Of a stretch of DNA of 50,480 bases, positions 43,995 to 49,936 are shown one piece after another. The stretch comes from a bacterium (GTDB taxonomy: Bacteria; UBP6; JAFGXH01). The stretch is taken from assembly GCA_027064085.1 (NCBI GenBank), contig JAMOQH010000069.1:1-50480 (forward strand), in the 5' to 3' direction. Every line of letters starts with the position of its first letter. Position 1 is the first letter of the stretch. The translations under genes and the position numbers were made by a program. The notes under the pieces are model-generated. The model saw only the letters and a list, made by a program, of their open reading frames with translations. It did not search any database and was not told where the DNA came from.

Positions 43995-45791
43995 TTATAA
44001 AAAATATAAATTAAGGTAGGCAAAATAAGCTCTACCAGCTAAAGGTATATGTAATGAGTCATAATATCTTAGTTCATTGGTTAAATTATTAACTTTGAAA
44101 TCTACATTAGAGCCATTTTTATTAAAAATATATTTAATGGAAAGCGAAATTAAATGCTTTTCCGGAATTAAATCAGTATTAAATATATTATTGTAATATT
44201 TACTTGTATAATTATAGTTGAAATCAAGTGAGTATTTTTTATATTTTAATATTAAGGTGAACTTTTCAAGTAAACGAGGTGTTTGAGGTAAATCTTTTTG
44301 AGTCTCTTTATAGATTGTTTTATTATATGATAATACATTGTTTAGTTTCATATACTTTAGTTTTATATTTGCTATGATATTAATACCCTTTGTAATGGCT
44401 TCTCTTGTATTAATTGCTTTTGTAAGTCCGAATGAAATTGGTGTAAAAATGATGTTATTTTTTAAATGACTATAGAATAATTCTGTTTTTAAGTTAAATA
44501 AAGAAAAAGACATTTGGAGTGAAATCAAATTTTTATATATTGTTTCAGGTAATAAATCCTTGTTTCCAATTACTGATGCTGATTGAAAATATTTTTCTTC
44601 AAGATATGGAATTCTTAATCCCTTTTTAGTCAGAAGTTTAAACATAAAATGTTTATTTATGTAATATATACCAGATAAACTATACTGAAATAATTTTTCA
44701 GCATAAATTCGTCCTGTTAATTTAAATATTAAGTTATCATCGAAAAAATAGTTTTCATTTTTTAAAGATAAAAAAGAATGTGATTCTTTAATATAAGGTA
44801 TATTCTTTTTACTTCCTTGATTAAAAGATACTGCAAAGTATGATAAGTTCGCTAGTTTTACATCTAAAAAACTAAATTCTGTTAATTCAAAGTCTATTTT
44901 TGCACTAGAAGAGATAGTGTTAGAATTCAGTTGATATTCTATTTTTTTTAAGCCAAAAACAGGTGGTTTATTATCTGTAAATTTGTAATTTTTATAGTTT
45001 TCAGATACTTTTACTTCTAGGTTAAATTTGCTAAATTCCTTATTGTATAAAACACCTATTAGATTTTGTAAATTTGCAGTAGTGGCTTCTATTCTTTCAA
45101 ACTGTGCACTTCCGGGGGTTCCTTTTTGATTGATAATAAAGTAATTTATAAATTTTATCTCATTAGAATTATATTTTATATAAAAATCACCTCCCCTATA
45201 AAAAGCGTTATTTCTAATTCTTTTATTGTTATGAAAATCAATGTATTCAAAATCATTTACAGAGTTAAGCAGTACACCACCTGTATCAAAAAAGCTGTTT
45301 TCTGATATCTTTATGTGATTGTTTGAGCTGATTCCATTTGTACCAAATGAGCCGTATATCATTGAAATATAATTTTTGTTTGATATATTTAAATTAATAT
45401 TGGCAGAATGAGCGGTTGTATTATCTGATGAAAAAGAATTGTCCTTGTTAATCTGAATACTGTTAAATATTCCAAAATGTAGGGCTGTTGGAGTGAAGGA
45501 TGCTAGAGATGGGGTAGTATAGTCAAAATTTTCTATGGACAAAGATACTTGAGAAGATGTTGAGCTATCAATATAGAACAATATATTACTACCTATTCCT
45601 CCTGATTTTCTTATGAATGTTGTAGTTTTATTTTCAATTGTATCCTTTGCTGGTTTTGTATCACTTCCTTGCAATGTTTTTATTGTTTCATTTTCTTCAA
45701 TACTGTTCTCTTCTATTATTACTAAATCTAGTTCTGTGGCAGAAATGTTAAATATTACAAATATGAACAGGAAAAAATATGAAAACATCAT
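43995..45791 (-). CDS. TonB-dependent outer-membrane receptor, BtuB-like
   Basis: 598 residues (597 if the second of two adjacent ATGs, better spaced from GAGAG, is used). Signal peptide: FSYFFLFIFVIFNISA. A possible TonB box (ELDLVIIEE) follows it. Residues of about 60-150 resemble a divergent plug (SLSIENFDY, FGIFNSIQIN, ANINLNIS). The remainder is a strand-rich barrel ending in VDFKVNNLTNELRYYD and PLAGRAYFAYLNLYFL, like the last strands of BtuB-type receptors with a C-terminal aromatic residue. The plug is shorter and less conserved than usual. A cobalamin riboswitch lies directly upstream, so the cargo is probably vitamin B12. The propeller lipoprotein gene follows after 16 bases. Confidence 0.85.
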   Translation of the reverse strand: MMFSYFFLFIFVIFNISATELDLVIIEENSIEENETIKTLQGSDTKPAKDTIENKTTTFIRKSGGIGSNILFYIDSSTSSQVSLSIENFDYTTPSLASFTPTALHFGIFNSIQINKDNSFSSDNTTAHSANINLNISNKNYISMIYGSFGTNGISSNNHIKISENSFFDTGGVLLNSVNDFEYIDFHNNKRIRNNAFYRGGDFYIKYNSNEIKFINYFIINQKGTPGSAQFERIEATTANLQNLIGVLYNKEFSKFNLEVKVSENYKNYKFTDNKPPVFGLKKIEYQLNSNTISSSAKIDFELTEFSFLDVKLANLSYFAVSFNQGSKKNIPYIKESHSFLSLKNENYFFDDNLIFKLTGRIYAEKLFQYSLSGIYYINKHFMFKLLTKKGLRIPYLEEKYFQSASVIGNKDLLPETIYKNLISLQMSFSLFNLKTELFYSHLKNNIIFTPISFGLTKAINTREAITKGINIIANIKLKYMKLNNVLSYNKTIYKETQKDLPQTPRLLEKFTLILKYKKYSLDFNYNYTSKYYNNIFNTDLIPEKHLISLSIKYIFNKNGSNVDFKVNNLTNELRYYDSLHIPLAGRAYFAYLNLYFL

Positions 45792-45794
45792 TCA

Positions 45795-45904
45795 CTCTCA
45801 ATCGCGAAGAGGTTAATAAAATGCTGGTATTCGGACTTTGAAAGTTATTATAACTTTGTTTACCGTTGCGCGTCAGTGCAGGAATTACACCTGCTTCCCC
45901 AGAC
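45795..45904 (-). promoter_or_regulatory. Cobalamin riboswitch (translation-controlling)
   Basis: On the minus strand the conserved core is present in order: GGGGAA, then GCAGGTGTAATTCCTGC, ACTGACGCGCAACGGTAA, a perfect hairpin AAAGTTAT/ATAACTTT, then AAAGTCCGAATACCAGC. The expression platform follows: CCTCTT (45812-45807) can pair with the ribosome site GAGAG (45799-45795) of the receptor gene, and the loop between contains TCGCGA. Its CGCG (45806-45803) is complementary to CGCG (45872-45869) in the core loop, as in the L5-L13 kissing contact of cobalamin riboswitches. Ligand binding would hide the ribosome site. The outer stems are minimal. Confidence 0.88.
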
Positions 45905-45910
45905 AAGTTA

Positions 45911-45939
45911 TATATACTATTATTAATAATTTATGTCAA
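45911..45939 (-). promoter_or_regulatory. Promoter of the riboswitch-receptor operon
   Basis: On the minus strand TTGACA (45939-45934), a 17-base spacer and TATATA (45916-45911). The predicted start lies close to the first base of the riboswitch. The -35 box falls inside the left 21-bp direct repeat. Confidence 0.7.
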
Positions 45940-45952
45940 ATATTAAAATATC
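45932..45952. repeat. 21-bp direct repeat, left end of island
   Basis: Begins TATGTCAAATATTAAAA and ends in TATC; identical to 48250-48270 in the same orientation. It includes the -35 box of the leftward riboswitch promoter. Confidence 0.85.
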
Positions 45953-45954
45953 AT

Positions 45955-46086
45955 GCGTACACCGTGGGTGAGAAAGCAAAAATTGCCCATTATGATTTAT
46001 ATTTAGATAAAAAATCAAAAGAAATCTTTATTTATGGTAAAGGCGGTAAGGGTGAAGGAATTTCTACAGGAGTAAAAATTGAATAA
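45955..46086 (+). pseudogene. C-terminal tail of a polymorphic-toxin-like protein (fragment)
   Basis: The last 43 residues of an open frame whose upstream part is only the antisense of the riboswitch. The segment AHYDLYLDKKSKEIFIYGKG, then GKGEGISTGVKI, resembles the C-terminal end of secreted polymorphic toxins, by recall. It has no start codon or secretion domain of its own and begins three bases after the left island repeat. It overlaps the start of an immunity-like gene, the usual toxin-immunity arrangement. It looks like an orphan cassette whose 5' part was lost. Confidence 0.5.
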
Positions 46087-46486
46087 TAAAATAATATATA
46101 AAGTTTATTTTAGTATATTTGGAAATGAATTTAATTTAAATGTTTTTAATAAAATTATAGGAGTTATTCCATCTGATACATATATTAAAGGAGAGATGGG
46201 GAAGTATGCAAGATATAAAGAGACATCATGGAGTTATGTTATTGAAGAATATGAAAACTTAAATTTAGATGATTTAACACGCAGACTTTTAAGGATATTT
46301 GATAATAAAAAGGAGTTATTAAAAAAATATGCAGAAAAAAATAATTTGGAAATACGATTTTCTGTTGTATTTAATATTTATGATTCTATTATTCCTTCTT
46401 TATATATTGATAAAAAATTTTTAAACTTCTTAAGTTTTTTAAATTGTGATATTGATTTTGATGGTTACTTATTAAGTGTAGGGTGA
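46079..46486 (+). CDS. DUF4279-like immunity protein
   Basis: 135 residues from a TTG with GGAG seven bases upstream, overlapping the toxin fragment's end. The pattern fits DUF4279: YKVYFSIFGNEFNLNVFNKI, then IGVIPSDTYIKGE, a KETSWSYVIEEYENLNLDDL segment, a helix (LLRIFDNKKELLKKYAEKNN) and a strand LEIRFSVVFNIYDS. DUF4279 proteins often sit behind polymorphic toxins and are taken as immunity proteins. The gene seems intact although its toxin is not, which would fit protection against neighbours' toxins. The family call is by eye. Confidence 0.65.
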   Translation: MNNKIIYKVYFSIFGNEFNLNVFNKIIGVIPSDTYIKGEMGKYARYKETSWSYVIEEYENLNLDDLTRRLLRIFDNKKELLKKYAEKNNLEIRFSVVFNIYDSIIPSLYIDKKFLNFLSFLNCDIDFDGYLLSVG

Positions 46487-46508
46487 AAATTATGATTTAA
46501 ATAATAAA

Positions 46509-46557
46509 AAATAACACCTTTTGTTTGCCCATAGTTTCCTGATTCCCAAACGATTAT
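46509..46557. repeat. 49-bp direct repeat, upstream copy (Rpn flank)
   Basis: Starts AAATAACACCTTTTGTTTGC and ends CCCAAACGATTAT. It matches 47688-47736 at 48 of 49 bases (one T/C difference), same orientation. A shared GGCTTAAAT follows both copies after an indel. In the downstream copy the repeat begins with the last codon and stop of the Rpn gene. Confidence 0.92.
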
Positions 46558-46624
46558 CAAGGCTTAAATAAAAAAAATTAAATTTAACACTTAATTTTCT
46601 TTCTTGCGTAAATTATTTTTACAA

Positions 46625-46669
46625 GCTATATTATAATATAGCTCCCTGAAAGCAAGGCATCTTGCTTTC
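46625..46669. repeat. Palindrome and stable hairpin in the Rpn leader
   Basis: GCTATATTATAATATAGC (46625-46642) is a perfect 18-bp palindrome. Directly after it GAAAGCAAG (46648-46656) pairs with CTTGCTTTC (46661-46669) over the loop GCAT. They lie 30-90 bases before the Rpn start and could form a structured leader, an operator or a recombination site. Confidence 0.6.
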
Positions 46670-46712
46670 GAGCCTCTCCTTGGAGGAAAATGTTTGTATA
46701 GGAGGTTTAATA

Positions 46713-47693
46713 GTGAAAAAGCAAGAAGATAAAATAGAAAACCGTTATGACAAAACTTTAAAAGAGCTTTTAGATAATAAAACTCTAATGAGAGAGTTAA
46801 TAACAGGTTTTATTGATAGAGAATGGATAAAAGATCTTGATTTTAGAACTTTAAAAAAGGAAAAAACAGATTTTCTATCAGAAGATTTAAAAGAATTTAG
46901 AAAAGATTTACTTTGGAGTGTTAAACTTAAAGGCAATAAAATTTATTTTTATATACATATAGAATTTCAATCAACTCCAGACAGAACTATGCCTTTTAGG
47001 TTTTTAATTTATGATAGTTTATTACATATAGATATTTTAAATGGAAGAAAGAGGGTAGAAAAAAGTAATAAATTACCATTTATTTTTCCTATTTTATTTT
47101 ATGTAGGAGAGAATGAATGGAAGTTTGAATTTGATTTAACTAAATTGATAGAGCAACCATTTGAAAATGCTATAAATTATATTCCTAAATTTGAAATATT
47201 TAAAATAATGTTAAATGAAAAAAGTTTAGAAGATTTAAAGAATATAGGTAATTTACTTGCCAATATTTTTGCAACCGATAATAAAGAAATAAATGAAGAA
47301 GAATTAAATGAAATAATAATTAAAATGAAACAAATATTATCAGGATATGATAAAGAAAAAGAATTAATAATGCTTGATAAAATCAATAAATTTATGACAC
47401 TAATATCAAGTGATAAAATAAATGTTGAAGATGCATTACAAACATTAAATAAGGAGGACAAAGTGGGAGGATTTGGTATTTTACTCGATAAAAAAGAACA
47501 AGAGGGCATGGAAAAAGGCATAGAAAAAGGCATGGAAAAAGGCATGGAAAAAGGCATGGAAAAAGCAAAAATTGAAACTGCAATTGAAATGCTGAAACTT
47601 GGTGCTGAACTTGTATTTGTACAAAAAGCAACTAAGTTACCTACAGAAAAAGTTAAAGAGTTACAAAAAGAAGTAAATTTAGAAAATAAATAA
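46713..47693 (+). CDS. Rpn-family PD-(D/E)XK nuclease (recombination-promoting nuclease)
   Basis: 326 residues from a GTG with GGAGG eight bases upstream. The N-terminal domain is Rpn/transposase_31-like: YDKTLKELLDNKTLMRELIT, DFRTL, then RKDLLWSVKLKGNKIYFYIH followed by IEFQSTPDRTMPFRFLIYDS, which supplies the catalytic Asp and Glu-x-Gln. A helical region follows, then a repeat of (G)MEKG five times (repeated GGCATGGAAAAA in DNA) and a small C-terminal helical module. Rpn proteins are DNA endonucleases linked to RecA-independent recombination and, in E. coli, to phage defence. The gene is flanked by 49-bp direct repeats and contains a likely internal start. Confidence 0.87.
   Translation: MKKQEDKIENRYDKTLKELLDNKTLMRELITGFIDREWIKDLDFRTLKKEKTDFLSEDLKEFRKDLLWSVKLKGNKIYFYIHIEFQSTPDRTMPFRFLIYDSLLHIDILNGRKRVEKSNKLPFIFPILFYVGENEWKFEFDLTKLIEQPFENAINYIPKFEIFKIMLNEKSLEDLKNIGNLLANIFATDNKEINEEELNEIIIKMKQILSGYDKEKELIMLDKINKFMTLISSDKINVEDALQTLNKEDKVGGFGILLDKKEQEGMEKGIEKGMEKGMEKGMEKAKIETAIEMLKLGAELVFVQKATKLPTEKVKELQKEVNLENK
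47463..47693 (+). CDS. Possible intragenic small protein (RpnS-like) within the Rpn gene
   Basis: Inside the Rpn frame an exact AAGGAGG (47451-47457) lies five bases before an in-frame GTG (47463). Translation from it would give 76 residues: VGGFGILLDKKEQE, the MEKG repeats and the C-terminal helical module, without the nuclease. From E. coli work as I recall it, rpn genes make such C-terminal proteins from internal starts and these inhibit the full-length nuclease. A Shine-Dalgarno this strong, in good spacing, is notable. Expression is not shown. Confidence 0.55.
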   Translation: MGGFGILLDKKEQEGMEKGIEKGMEKGMEKGMEKAKIETAIEMLKLGAELVFVQKATKLPTEKVKELQKEVNLENK

Positions 47694-47736
47694 CACCTTT
47701 TGTTTGCCCATAGCTTCCTGATTCCCAAACGATTAT
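47688..47736. repeat. 49-bp direct repeat, downstream copy (Rpn flank)
   Basis: Matches 46509-46557 at 48 of 49 bases. Its first bases are the end of the Rpn coding sequence including the TAA, so the upstream copy looks like the 3' end of another, lost Rpn-type gene or a duplication made on insertion. Confidence 0.92.
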
Positions 47737-47764
47737 TATTTTGCTTGGCAGGCTTAAATGAACG

Positions 47765-47824
47765 AAAACTGCATTCGCAGGTTGAGAGAACAGCGTAAAA
47801 CTTGCACTTGCAAGGTTGGAGCTA
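47765..47824. repeat. Two imperfect copies of a short hairpin-bearing repeat
   Basis: Copy 1, AAAACTGCATTCGCAGGTTG followed by AGAGAAC; copy 2 (from 47797), AAAACTTGCACTTGCAAGGT followed by TGGAGCTAC. Each has a four-base-loop hairpin, CTGC-ATTC-GCAG and CTTGC-ACTT-GCAAG, followed by a GTTG-GAG-like tail. The GAAAGCAAG-GCAT-CTTGCTTTC hairpin upstream of the Rpn gene is of similar design. Confidence 0.5.
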
Positions 47825-48070
47825 CAAAAAGGAGAAAAAGTAGTACTTCCAGATGGAAAGATAATAGAATATGATACAAAATTTGTTTTTTTTACGATGT
47901 ATTTTTATCCTACTTTTCCCTGTTGTTACACAATTAATCTTTGCTCTAATTTTTTTGGGGACATCAACCGAAATATAGTAAAGCTTATATGTGAGTCTTA
48001 TGTAAAATGTAATAATAACAACGCCTTTATTTTATAAACTATATGAATTCGGCATCATTAGAAAGCTTAA

Positions 48071-48202
48071 ATGATATTGGGTTTGATTGATTTTAGATAT
48101 ACTCAAGGTTTTAATGAGTTTTCAGAAAGTGTTAGGTCAAGTGTAACTGTAATTTATTATAATCGTCGCCAGTTTTTAATTTATTTAGGTTATGAATTTT
48201 AG
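48071..48202 (+). pseudogene. C-terminal remnant of an outer-membrane beta-barrel protein
   Basis: A 43-residue frame ends DFRYTQGFNEFSESVRSSVT, then VIYYNRRQFLIYLGYEF and a stop. Alternating hydrophobic residues and a final aromatic Phe after LGYEF are the hallmark of the last two strands of an outer-membrane barrel. There is no ribosome site and no upstream barrel in any frame, so this is debris of a lost gene just inside the right island repeat. Confidence 0.6.
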
Positions 48203-48249
48203 TTAAATTCGTTAGTTTTTCATTAGATGAGAGTAATAACTTCTATCTA

Positions 48250-48270
48250 TATGTCAAATATTAAAATATC
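48250..48270. repeat. 21-bp direct repeat, right end of island
   Basis: Identical to 45932-45952, same orientation. It is followed at once by the -35 box of the secreted propeller gene. Confidence 0.85.
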
Positions 48271-48299
48271 TTGACTTTTTTTATAGTTAATCTTAAAAT
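48271..48299 (+). promoter_or_regulatory. Promoter of the secreted propeller gene
   Basis: TTGACT (48271-48276), 17 bases, TAAAAT (48294-48299), with the ATG 26 bases further after AAAGGAG. The -35 begins at the base after the island repeat. Confidence 0.65.
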
Positions 48300-48325
48300 A
48301 TATCTGATTTTGAAAGGAGAAACTT

Positions 48326-49291
48326 ATGAATAAAGTTTTAGTTATGATTTTAGCATTTTTATTAATTAATACTGCTTTAATGGCAGAAGATGTTATTTTA
48401 GTTGCTGCAAAAGTAAAAATTGATGCTTATTCACCAAAAGATATGAAGTATTTAGGTAAATTTGCAGACTTAAAAGAGTTATTAAAACCAACCTGTATGG
48501 CTATTTCATCAGATGATAAATTAATTGTTGCTGGCTCTGCCTTATCTTATACTGCTAGAGAATCAATAATTAAATTAAACTCAGATGGAACACTAGATAA
48601 AGTTTTATTTGAAAATACAGGTTATAATACACCTATAGATACTCCAAAAGCTATTGTTGAACTAGATGATGGCTCTTTGGTAGTTTTTGATACAGGTAAT
48701 AAGAAAGTATTTAAAATATCAAAAACTGGTGAGTTTTTAGGAGATTTTTTTCAAGTAGGTTCAGATAAAGCTGAATTATCAAGGATAAGTACTATTTTTA
48801 AATATGGTTCAGATATAGTAGTCGCTGCATCAGATCCAGATTATAAACTTGTCGAATATGATGCTAATGGTGTTTTTGTTACAAATCTTACAGATGGTAA
48901 CGAGTATATTTTAAACCCATTTCACATATCAAAAACTGATAATGGTTATATTATGGTTGCTTTAGCATTAATTGATATAAATGGAACTAAAGAGCAAATT
49001 TCGACACTTATTCAATTAGATAATGATTTAATACTTGTTAAAAAATTGATTTCGGATAATGATATTAAAAAGAAGTCATTGATCAGGCCAAGATTTGCTC
49101 TTAAAAATGAATCAACAGGCAAGTATTTAATTATAGACGAAGGAAGAAATAGAGGTACAACAAAGTCTTATGATGATAACTTAGAGTTATTCTCTCCTGA
49201 TGGAAGATATGAAAAATCTTTAGGTACATACGAAGATACATTATTAAGACATATAATATTATTTAAGGGTTCTACTAAAAAGTGGAAATAA
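48326..49291 (+). CDS. Exported beta-propeller-like protein
   Basis: 321 residues with a cleavable signal peptide (MNKVLVMILAFLLINTALMA) and AAAGGAG before the ATG. The mature protein has about five or six repeated four-strand units, such as PTCMAISSDDKLIVAGSA, PKAIVELDDGSLVVFDTG and NPFHISKTDNGYIMVALA (NHL/6-bladed propeller type). It has no Cys-lipobox, so it is periplasmic or secreted. Ligand unknown. ppa starts nine bases after its stop and probably shares the transcript. Confidence 0.72.
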   Translation: MNKVLVMILAFLLINTALMAEDVILVAAKVKIDAYSPKDMKYLGKFADLKELLKPTCMAISSDDKLIVAGSALSYTARESIIKLNSDGTLDKVLFENTGYNTPIDTPKAIVELDDGSLVVFDTGNKKVFKISKTGEFLGDFFQVGSDKAELSRISTIFKYGSDIVVAASDPDYKLVEYDANGVFVTNLTDGNEYILNPFHISKTDNGYIMVALALIDINGTKEQISTLIQLDNDLILVKKLISDNDIKKKSLIRPRFALKNESTGKYLIIDEGRNRGTTKSYDDNLELFSPDGRYEKSLGTYEDTLLRHIILFKGSTKKWK

Positions 49292-49300
49292 AGGAGAAAA

Positions 49301-49852
49301 ATGTCAAATTTAAAAGATTATCCAATTGGAGATAATTTTCCTGAAACGGTTAATGTTTTCATTGAAATACCTAAAAACAGTAAAATGAAATATGAATATG
49401 ATGTTGACCTTGGTGTTTATAAACTTGATAGAGTTTTACACTCATCTGTGCATTATCCAGAGGCTTATGGCTTTATTCCATCAACATTTTGGGATGATGG
49501 AGATCCATTAGATGTTATGGCAATAGTATCAGAAGAAACATTTACGGGTTGCTTTATGGAAGTAAGACCAATTGGTGTTTTAAGAATTATAGATGATATG
49601 GGGCCAGATGATAAAATACTTGCGGTATTTGTAAATGATCCTTTTTATAAAGATATTCATGATATAAGTATGATGCCACAGCATTATCTTCAGGAAATAG
49701 AGCATTTCTTCTTGTCTTATAAAGCCTTAGAGTTTAAAAAAGTAGAAAGTAAGGGGTGGTTTTCTTCTTCAGAGGCAAGAGCATCTATAAAGTTAGCAAA
49801 TAAAAAATATCTAGACTTGAAAGCTAAGAAAGCTAAGAAGGCTAAAAAATAG
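49301..49852 (+). CDS. ppa: Inorganic pyrophosphatase
   Basis: 183 residues, family I soluble type. Metal-binding residues are visible in EIPKNSKMKYEYDVD, HYPEAYGFIPSTFWDDGDPLD (the DGDPLDV signature) and DDKILAV. It hydrolyses pyrophosphate to phosphate in the cytoplasm and so drives biosynthetic reactions. The C-terminus ends in a Lys/Ala tail (LKAKKAKKAKK). AAAGGAG precedes the ATG. It follows the exported propeller gene after nine bases. Confidence 0.95.
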   Translation: MSNLKDYPIGDNFPETVNVFIEIPKNSKMKYEYDVDLGVYKLDRVLHSSVHYPEAYGFIPSTFWDDGDPLDVMAIVSEETFTGCFMEVRPIGVLRIIDDMGPDDKILAVFVNDPFYKDIHDISMMPQHYLQEIEHFFLSYKALEFKKVESKGWFSSSEARASIKLANKKYLDLKAKKAKKAKK

Positions 49853-49878
49853 TAACAAAAAATTAACAAATAAAATAC

Positions 49879-49906
49879 TTGTTAAAAACATTAAAATAAG
49901 TAAAAT
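49879..49906 (+). promoter_or_regulatory. Promoter of the transketolase gene, with overlapping inverted repeat
   Basis: TTGTTA (49879-49884), 16 bases, TAAAAT (49901-49906). The -35 lies in the right arm of a perfect inverted repeat, TTAACAA (49863-49869) and TTGTTAA (49879-49885), which could be an operator. Confidence 0.5.
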
Positions 49907-49936
49907 AGTTATGTAGATATATTTATGAGGTTTTAT

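Larger units (their letters stand above)
45932..48270. mobile_element. Small genomic island bounded by 21-bp perfect direct repeats
   Basis: The same 21 bases lie at 45932-45952 and 48250-48270, same orientation. Between them are a toxin C-terminal fragment, a DUF4279-like immunity gene, an Rpn nuclease gene with its own 49-bp flanking repeats, short hairpins and an outer-membrane protein remnant. Outside the repeats lie two outward-facing promoters: the riboswitch promoter on the left and the secreted propeller promoter on the right. Joining the flanks at one repeat copy gives a plausible compact ancestral intergenic region. No integrase or transposase of known type is present, so it is either Rpn-related or moved by another element's machinery. 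Confidence 0.6.
47694..48325. other. Gene-poor stretch: repeats, remnants and a promoter
   Basis: This 630-base gap holds the downstream 49-bp repeat, two imperfect 27-base copies with small hairpins (47765-47824), a short open frame with no known relatives (GEKVVLPDGKIIEYDTK, from about 47824), an outer-membrane protein remnant (48071-48202), the right 21-bp island repeat and the promoter of the next gene. I see no intact gene in it. Confidence 0.6.

Noticed and set aside
45838-45954. Upstream part of the rightward open frame that reaches the toxin fragment
   Set aside because: These codons are the complement of the cobalamin riboswitch and its promoter; the residues have no protein-like pattern.
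46713-47693. Rpn gene as a classical insertion sequence with terminal inverted repeats
   Set aside because: The flanking copies are direct, not inverted, and no DDE or HUH transposase motif is present; the protein is PD-(D/E)XK.
47177-47728. Long minus-strand open frames opposite the Rpn gene
   Set aside because: They mirror the Rpn coding region including its repeats, have no ribosome site and show low-complexity Ser/Phe sequence.
47816-48037. 73-codon plus-strand frame from a TTG
   Set aside because: The first residues (GEKVVLPDGKIIEYDTK) look protein-like but the rest does not, and the hairpin repeat overlaps the start; at most debris.
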